Made by a program: the position numbers and the translations under genes | Notes under the pieces: generated by a model | Databases searched by the model: none | Told to the model about the DNA's origin: nothing | Seen by the model: the letters and a program-made list of their open reading frames with translations, nothing else | Assembly: GCF_001905125.1 (NCBI RefSeq) | Contig: NZ_LWLE01000036.1 | Location: forward strand, 361,341 to 425,340 | Source of the DNA: Streptomyces sp. TSRI0281 | GTDB taxonomy: Bacteria; Actinomycetota; Actinomycetes; Streptomycetales; Streptomycetaceae | Direction: 5' to 3' | Length of the DNA: 64,000 nucleotides | In this document: piece after piece, positions 59,571 through 64,000 of the stretch | Layout: each line of letters starts with the position of its first letter | How positions within the stretch are numbered: position 1 is the first letter of the stretch

Positions 59571-60974
59571 TCAGTCCCCGGTACCGCTCCCGGGCCGCGC
59601 CGACAGATGTGTGGTGAACCAGTCCCGTGCCAGCTCCGCGACCGTGTCCAGCGCACCCGGTTCCTCGAAGAGATGGGTCGCGCCGGGGACGATCTCCAGC
59701 CGGTTCTCGCACGTCAGCTCCGCTGCGGCCCGCCGGTTGAGGGCCAGCACCGTCGTGTCGTGGCCGCCCACGATCAGGAGTGTGGGCGCGCGTACGTCGC
59801 CGAGCCGCGGCCCGGCCAGGTCGGGCCGGCCGCCGCGCGAGACCACCGCGCCGATGTCCGCGTCGGCGGTCGCGGCGGCCCGCAGCGCCGCCGCGGCCCC
59901 GGTGCTCGCCCCGAAGTAGCCGATCGGGAGCGGTACGCGGTCGCGCAGCAGGCGGGTGGCCGCGGCCAGGCGCCCGGCGAGGGTCCCGATGTCGAAGACG
60001 TGTCCGCGGTCGGCCTCCTCCGCGGGGGTGAGCAGGTCGAAGAGGAGGGTGCCCAGGCCCGCCTCGTTCAGGGCCGCCGCGACGGACCGGTTGCGAGGGC
60101 TGTGGCGGCTGCTGCCCGAGCCGTGGGCGAACAGCACGACCGCCTCGGCGCCCTCCGGCAGGACGAGATCCCCGACCACCTCCAGGCCGCCCGCACCGCC
60201 TGTACCTTCCGTATCGCCCGCACCGCCTGTACCTCCCGCACCTCCCGCACCTCCCGTATCGCCCGTATCGCCCGCACCGCCCGCACCGCTCAAGTCCAGC
60301 CGGAGTTCTCCGTTCCGGGCGGGCCGGAGGCGTACGGGGTCGTCCGCCGCCCGTGCCAGCAGGGCGACGACCTCCTCGTCGGAGGTCTGGGAGAAGTCCC
60401 GGTACCACTCGCCGACCGAGGAGAACGGGTGCGGCGTGGCGAGACACACCACCTCGTCGGCCCCGGTGCGCAGCCGGGCCACCGCGTCCGGCGGTGCCAC
60501 GGGGACGGCCAGCACGACGCGGGCCGCGCCCTGCGCCCGTACGACCGCGCACGCGGCCTCGGCGGTGGCACCGGTCGCGATCCCGTCGTCCACCACCACG
60601 ACCGTCCGGCCGTCCAGGTCCTGCCGCGGCCGGTGTGCGCGGAACCTGCGCGCCCGCCGTACGAGCTCCGCCTCCTCGGCGCGCTCGACCGCCGCGGCGT
60701 CCTCCTCCGTGACGCCGCCGCGGCGCACGATCTCCTCGCTGATGACCCGGACGCCGCCTTCGCCGATGGCGCCGAACCCCAGCTCCCGGTGGTACGGGAC
60801 ACCGAGCTTGCGGACGACGATCACATCGAGCGGCGCACGCAGTGCCCGCGCCACCTCGAAGGCCACCGGGACCCCGCCGCGGGGCAGGCCCAGGACGACG
60901 GGGTGTTCGCCTTCCAGCTGCCGCAGCGCCCGAGCGAGCCGGAGCCCGGCATCCGTGCGGTCGGTGAACAGCAC
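59571..60974 (-). CDS. Phosphoribosyltransferase-dienelactone hydrolase fusion
   Basis: 467 residues from GTG 60974, 6 nt after GGAGGTGA. Residues 1-215 are a phosphoribosyltransferase domain with the PRPP loop VVVVDDGIATGATAEAAC. A Gly/Thr/Ala linker (about 230-262, coded by 9-bp repeats) leads to an alpha/beta-hydrolase domain (about 265-460) with VVLFAHGSGSSRH, a nucleophile in YFGASTGAAAAL, VGGHDTTVL and GATHLFEEPG. Fusions of this pair are known in actinobacteria, and the hydrolase resembles dienelactone hydrolases. Substrates unknown. Confidence 0.9.
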   Translation of the reverse strand: MLFTDRTDAGLRLARALRQLEGEHPVVLGLPRGGVPVAFEVARALRAPLDVIVVRKLGVPYHRELGFGAIGEGGVRVISEEIVRRGGVTEEDAAAVERAEEAELVRRARRFRAHRPRQDLDGRTVVVVDDGIATGATAEAACAVVRAQGAARVVLAVPVAPPDAVARLRTGADEVVCLATPHPFSSVGEWYRDFSQTSDEEVVALLARAADDPVRLRPARNGELRLDLSGAGGAGDTGDTGGAGGAGGTGGAGDTEGTGGAGGLEVVGDLVLPEGAEAVVLFAHGSGSSRHSPRNRSVAAALNEAGLGTLLFDLLTPAEEADRGHVFDIGTLAGRLAAATRLLRDRVPLPIGYFGASTGAAAALRAAATADADIGAVVSRGGRPDLAGPRLGDVRAPTLLIVGGHDTTVLALNRRAAAELTCENRLEIVPGATHLFEEPGALDTVAELARDWFTTHLSARPGSGTGD

Positions 60975-61075
60975 GGCGGTCTCACCTCCAGCGGGGAGCA
61001 CGGGAGACCACGTACGTACGGCGTACGACCGTGTCCCCACCCCCGACGCAACCCCGTCAGCGGCCGTTGCGCAAG

Positions 61076-61915
61076 TCAGGCCCCACCGGCAGCACGCTTC
61101 AGGGTTGCCCGCACCGCCCCGGACTCCCCGCTGTCGCGGGTCCGCCGGGTCGCGGCGGCCACGGAGGCCATGAGTTCCGCGTCGAGGAAGGACGGGTCGG
61201 CCAGGCGGGTCGCGGAGGCGTAGGAGCTGAGCAGGGCCTTGGTGACGCGCAGGGCGGCCTCGGGGCGGCGGACGACGGGTTTGGCCCAGGCGGAGACGGC
61301 TTCGTCCAGGGCGTCCTCGGGCACGACGCGCTGCAGGATCGACAGGCCGTACGCCTCGGCGGCGTCGAAGGCCCGCCCGGTGAGGATGAGTTCGCGTGCG
61401 CGGGCGGCGCCGACCTCGTGGATCAGGCGCGGCAGCACCCCGCCCCAGGCGGTGGGCAGCCCGAGTGCCAGCTCCGGCAGCCGGAATCCGGCGGTGTCGG
61501 CCCCGACCCGCAGGTCGCAGGCGAGGGCGAGCGCCAGCCCGGCGCCGATGGCCTTGCCCTGTACCCGGGCGATGGTGACGGCCCGGTTGCCGGAGATCGC
61601 CTCGCAGACCCGGCGGGCCTTGTCCCCGGCGAGCCGGATGCCCCGCCCGGTCGGGTCCTCCTCCAGCCAGTCGGCGAACTCGTTCCGGTCCCCGCCGAGG
61701 CAGAAGTCGTCCCCGGCACCGCTCAGCACCAGCACCCGGACATCGGGGTCCGGTACAGCCAGGACGTCCAGCAGATCGTCCAGCAGCGCCTCGGTGACCG
61801 CGTTGCCCGTGGCGGGGCTGTTCAGCTCCACGCGCAGGACGGGGCCCTCGCGAACGGTGCGTACCGTGCCGGGCCGGCCGTAGGGGGTCAGGAAGTCGGG
61901 CAGGGAGAGCTTCAT
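61076..61915 (-). CDS. Enoyl-CoA hydratase/isomerase family protein
   Basis: 279 residues, crotonase fold. The oxyanion-hole loops are LSGAGDDFCLGGDRNEF and VQGKAIGAGLALALACDLRV, with GLPTAWGGVLPRL as the trimer region. The active-site acids are ambiguous, so hydratase versus isomerase or another crotonase activity cannot be told. Its ATG overlaps the P450 stop by 4 nt, so it is translationally coupled to the P450 and probably acts on the same substrate. Confidence 0.9.
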   Translation of the reverse strand: MKLSLPDFLTPYGRPGTVRTVREGPVLRVELNSPATGNAVTEALLDDLLDVLAVPDPDVRVLVLSGAGDDFCLGGDRNEFADWLEEDPTGRGIRLAGDKARRVCEAISGNRAVTIARVQGKAIGAGLALALACDLRVGADTAGFRLPELALGLPTAWGGVLPRLIHEVGAARARELILTGRAFDAAEAYGLSILQRVVPEDALDEAVSAWAKPVVRRPEAALRVTKALLSSYASATRLADPSFLDAELMASVAAATRRTRDSGESGAVRATLKRAAGGA

Positions 61916-63168
61916 ATCGCCACGCCCATCGAGGTCACGCGCCGGAAGACCATCCGGGACGCGTAACTGGGCGGCGCGCAGACGCGCAGGGCCGGGAAGC
62001 GCTCCAGGAGAGCGGTCAGGAGCGTACGGGCTTCCAGGCGGGCGAGGGCCGCGCCCAGGCAGTAGTGCACGCCGCCGCCGAAGGTGAGGTGGCTGCCGCC
62101 CCGCAGGACGTCGAAGTCGTCCGGGTTCGCGTTGCGCCGGGGGTCGTGGTTGGCGGCCCCGTACATGACGTGGACCATGCTGTCCTTCGCGATCGGGACC
62201 CCGGCCAGGACGGTGTCCTCGGCGGCGATGCGGCTGTTGATGTGTATGGGCGGGTCGTACCGCAGGACCTCGTCCACCGCGGAGTCGATGTGTTCGGGGT
62301 GCTCCCCGAGCCAGGCCCAGCGGCCGGGTTCGCCGAGCAGCAGGTTCACCATGGCGGACAGCAGCGTCGCGGTGGTCTCCAGCGAGGCGATGGTGACGAA
62401 CATGGTGAGGCGGTAGAGGATCTCGTCCGCCGCCTCCCGGTCGGGTTCGAGCCCGTCCCAGGTGTGGATCCAGCCGGTCAGCACGTCATCGGCGGGAGCG
62501 GCGCGGCGTCGCGCGACCAGGCCGGTGAAGTACGCCCGCAGCCGCACGGTCGCCTCGGCGGACACGGCGAGCTGGCTCTTGGTGGGCAGCAGTTCCTGGG
62601 CGTGCACCTGGTTGTGGGTGATCTCCAGGATGTGGGGGTGGTCCTCGGGCGGGATGCCCAGCCAGGAGCCGATGGTGCTGATCGGGAGCTGTTCGCTGAC
62701 GGTGCTGACGAGGTCGGCCTCGCCCCACTGGAGCTTGTCCGCCAGTTCGTCCAGGAGGCGGTCGACGTGCTCCTGAACGACCGGGGCCAGCCGGTCGATG
62801 GTCGAACGGTCGAAGAGGTTGCCGAGGGTGCGGCGCTGGCAGGTGTGCGCGGGGGCGTTGAGGCGGGAGAGGGTCTTGGTCATCTCCCGCGTGGCGATCG
62901 CGTCCCAGCGCCCGGTGCCGTCCTGGCGTTCCTGCCACGCGAAGTCGGGCGTCAGCCAGTTCCGGCCGCGCAGCACCTCGCTGCACGCGTCGAAACCGGT
63001 GACGAAGTAGCCGTTCCACGGAGCGCGTACGACATCCCCCATGGCCCTCAGTTCACCCAGGAGCGGGTAGGGGTCCGCCTGTCCTTCCGGGGAGTTCAGG
63101 CGGCGGAGGAGCGAGATCAGGGCGCGACGGTCGACAGGCGGCGTGGCTATGCCACTCACAGTGCTCAC
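61912..63168 (-). CDS. Cytochrome P450 (bacterial class I)
   Basis: 418 residues. The I-helix is in FVTIASLETTATLLSAMVN, the E-x-x-R region is in EHPEHIDSAVDEVLRYDPP and the haem-cysteine loop is LTFGGGVHYCLGAALARLEA (Cys near residue 358). It is a soluble mono-oxygenase needing ferredoxin and reductase from elsewhere. The enoyl-CoA hydratase-like gene overlaps its stop (ATGA). A terminator-like dyad and an inverted repeat lie upstream. Substrate unknown; subfamily is not assigned. Confidence 0.94.
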   Translation of the reverse strand: MSTVSGIATPPVDRRALISLLRRLNSPEGQADPYPLLGELRAMGDVVRAPWNGYFVTGFDACSEVLRGRNWLTPDFAWQERQDGTGRWDAIATREMTKTLSRLNAPAHTCQRRTLGNLFDRSTIDRLAPVVQEHVDRLLDELADKLQWGEADLVSTVSEQLPISTIGSWLGIPPEDHPHILEITHNQVHAQELLPTKSQLAVSAEATVRLRAYFTGLVARRRAAPADDVLTGWIHTWDGLEPDREAADEILYRLTMFVTIASLETTATLLSAMVNLLLGEPGRWAWLGEHPEHIDSAVDEVLRYDPPIHINSRIAAEDTVLAGVPIAKDSMVHVMYGAANHDPRRNANPDDFDVLRGGSHLTFGGGVHYCLGAALARLEARTLLTALLERFPALRVCAPPSYASRMVFRRVTSMGVAI

Positions 63169-63285
63169 GCAGAGTTCCTTGACCTAGGCTCCGGGTTACG
63201 GCCAGAACCTACCCCTCCGCATATCGCCGCCAAGCATCGATCCTTGTTGCCCCCGTCACATGCAAAAGTCGTGAATGCCCTTTGT

Positions 63286-63305
63286 CATAGGCGAATTGCC
63301 CTATG
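63286..63305. promoter_or_regulatory. Inverted repeat upstream of P450 gene
   Basis: CATAGG and CCTATG flank an 8-nt AT-rich centre (CGAATTGC). It lies 118-137 nt upstream of the P450 start and may be an operator; no partner is known. Confidence 0.45.
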
Positions 63306-63403
63306 CGGAATCACCTGGGGAGTGGCGCCCGCACTCATTCGCGTACACCCGGACTCATCTGCGCACTCGCCGGGCCGCCCCCACGGGCTTTCGCCGGTAC
63401 GTG

Positions 63404-63429
63404 GACTCCGCGTACGTATACGCGGAGTC
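63404..63429 (-). terminator. Hairpin after the right-hand P450 gene
   Basis: GACTCCGCGTA (63404-63414) pairs exactly with TACGCGGAGTC (63419-63429) across a 4-nt loop, 58 nt past the stop of the truncated P450 gene. Confidence 0.82.
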
Positions 63430-63486
63430 ACCATCCGTATTCCTCCGGAACGCTCCGGCGGGCATCCGCCGGTCCTTTCCGCACAC

Positions 63487-64000
63487 TCACACGCGGAAGA
63501 CGTCGAGGAAGGAACTCCACCATCCCTTCGACTTCTTCTGCGCGTGCGCGGCGTGGTGGTGCGGGGCGGCGGCGGGGGAAGCCGGCCCGGCCGGCTGCGC
63601 CGTCGGCGCGGCCGGCGTGCGAACCGCCGTGCCGCTGCCGCGCGCGGGAGTCGGGCTGAATCGCACCGGCAGGGCGACCAGGGCCCGGTGGAACGGTCCC
63701 GGCCGCCATTCGACGCCCGAGGGGTGCACGGCCAGGGCGAGGTCCGGCACGGTGTTGAGGATCTTCTCGATGGCGGTGAGGGCGATCAGCTGGGCGGGCG
63801 ACTTGGCCGGGCAGACGTGGGGACCCGCGCCCCAGGCCAGGTGGGCGCCCTTGCTCAGGGTCTGGCGCGCGTCGGTGAGCGCGGGGTCGCTGTTCGCGGC
63901 GGCGAAACTGATCAGGACGGGGGTGCCCGCCCTCAGCGTCACGCCGTCCAGCTCGATGTCCTGGACCGGGTAGTGCGTCGCGTAGTTGGCGATCGGCGGG
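63487..64000 (-). CDS. Cytochrome P450, CYP157-like, C-terminal part
   Basis: The frame enters from the right edge and stops at 63487, giving about 170 residues. The haem-loop WGAGPHVCPAKSPAQLIALT (Cys about 117 residues before the end) departs from the usual FGxGxxxCxG, and the downstream TAIEKILNTVPDLALAV with EWRPGPFHRALVALPVRFSP matches the CYP157 family. After this there is a Pro/Ala/His-rich tail ending KKSKGWWSSFLDVFRV. CYP157 members commonly lie at the end of conservon (cvn) operons and beside a CYP154. The N-terminus is outside the window. Confidence 0.82.
   Translation of the reverse strand, partial: PPIANYATHYPVQDIELDGVTLRAGTPVLISFAAANSDPALTDARQTLSKGAHLAWGAGPHVCPAKSPAQLIALTAIEKILNTVPDLALAVHPSGVEWRPGPFHRALVALPVRFSPTPARGSGTAVRTPAAPTAQPAGPASPAAAPHHHAAHAQKKSKGWWSSFLDVFRV

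Larger units (their letters stand above)
63169..63486. other. Intergenic region between the two P450 genes
   Basis: 318 nt on the minus strand. It holds a hairpin (63404-63429), likely ending the right-hand P450 transcript, and an inverted repeat (63286-63305). Apart from these I see no gene. Confidence 0.7.

Overview
The window is high-GC actinobacterial chromosome, almost certainly Streptomyces. Start codons are often GTG and once TTG, Shine-Dalgarno sequences are strong, and many genes belong to families typical of the genus: a small DUF6126 membrane protein, an SCO5918-type protein, an auxiliary inducible tryptophanyl-tRNA synthetase, an MAB_1171c-family membrane protein and a PAS/GAF/SpoIIE-type phosphatase. 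A perfect 14-bp parS palindrome lies at 3499-3512. There is no insertion sequence, prophage, CRISPR array, rRNA or tRNA. About sixty protein genes are supported, with one cut by each window edge (a PhoX-family protein on the left, a cytochrome P450 on the right).

Layout, left to right. 1-7.5 kb: PhoX end, a secreted protein, an S4 RNA-binding protein, an FUSC-type exporter and small membrane proteins. 7.6-11.7 kb: an NAD(P)H-dependent FMN reductase, a DrrAB-like ABC exporter pair and a MerR-PP2C fusion preceded by a MerR-type promoter. 11.8-18.1 kb (minus strand): a very large ATPase regulator, a universal stress protein and a translationally coupled luciferase-like monooxygenase/FMN reductase pair. 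18.4-23.5 kb: a small membrane protein, a GH25 muramidase, trpS with a Trp-codon leader peptide and attenuator, and a two-domain RCK membrane protein. 23.9-32.3 kb: a PucR regulator, an MFS exporter, an SseB-like gene with a lysA paralogue, TerB divergent from a MarR regulator, and a KhtT/KhtU-like K+/H+ antiporter operon. 32.6-38.8 kb: a flotillin/NfeD pair, a peroxiredoxin, an alpha/beta hydrolase with a His-rich insert, a PAS-GAF-PP2C phosphatase and a YunG-like protein. 38.8-43.0 kb: an acetyltransferase and a four-gene operon of XRE regulator, HExxH peptidase, seven-helix membrane protein and PAP2-like protein. 43.2-46.9 kb: a predicted minus-strand small RNA, then a MerR-like regulator, a cold-shock protein, a DEAD-box helicase and an SCO5918-type gene. 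47.2-58.4 kb: assorted cell-surface, transport and enzyme genes. 58.5-64 kb (minus strand): TerC, a phosphoribosyltransferase-hydrolase fusion, an enoyl-CoA hydratase coupled to a P450, and the end of a second, CYP157-like P450.

Functional themes are cell-envelope and membrane homeostasis (flotillin/NfeD, K+/H+ antiporter, MMPL, acyltransferase, amidase, muramidase), stress response (Usp, TerB, TerC, peroxiredoxin, cold shock/helicase) and regulation. Many intergenic regions carry short GC-rich tandem repeats.

The observations most worth following are: a predicted ~250-nt minus-strand RNA with promoter, 5' hairpin and U-tract terminator at 43161-43445; the XRE/HExxH peptidase/7TM/PAP2 operon; the MerR-PP2C fusion with its own 19-bp-spacer operator; the trpS attenuator; and four TGACGC half-sites phased 11/21/11 bp upstream of the SseB-like/lysA pair.
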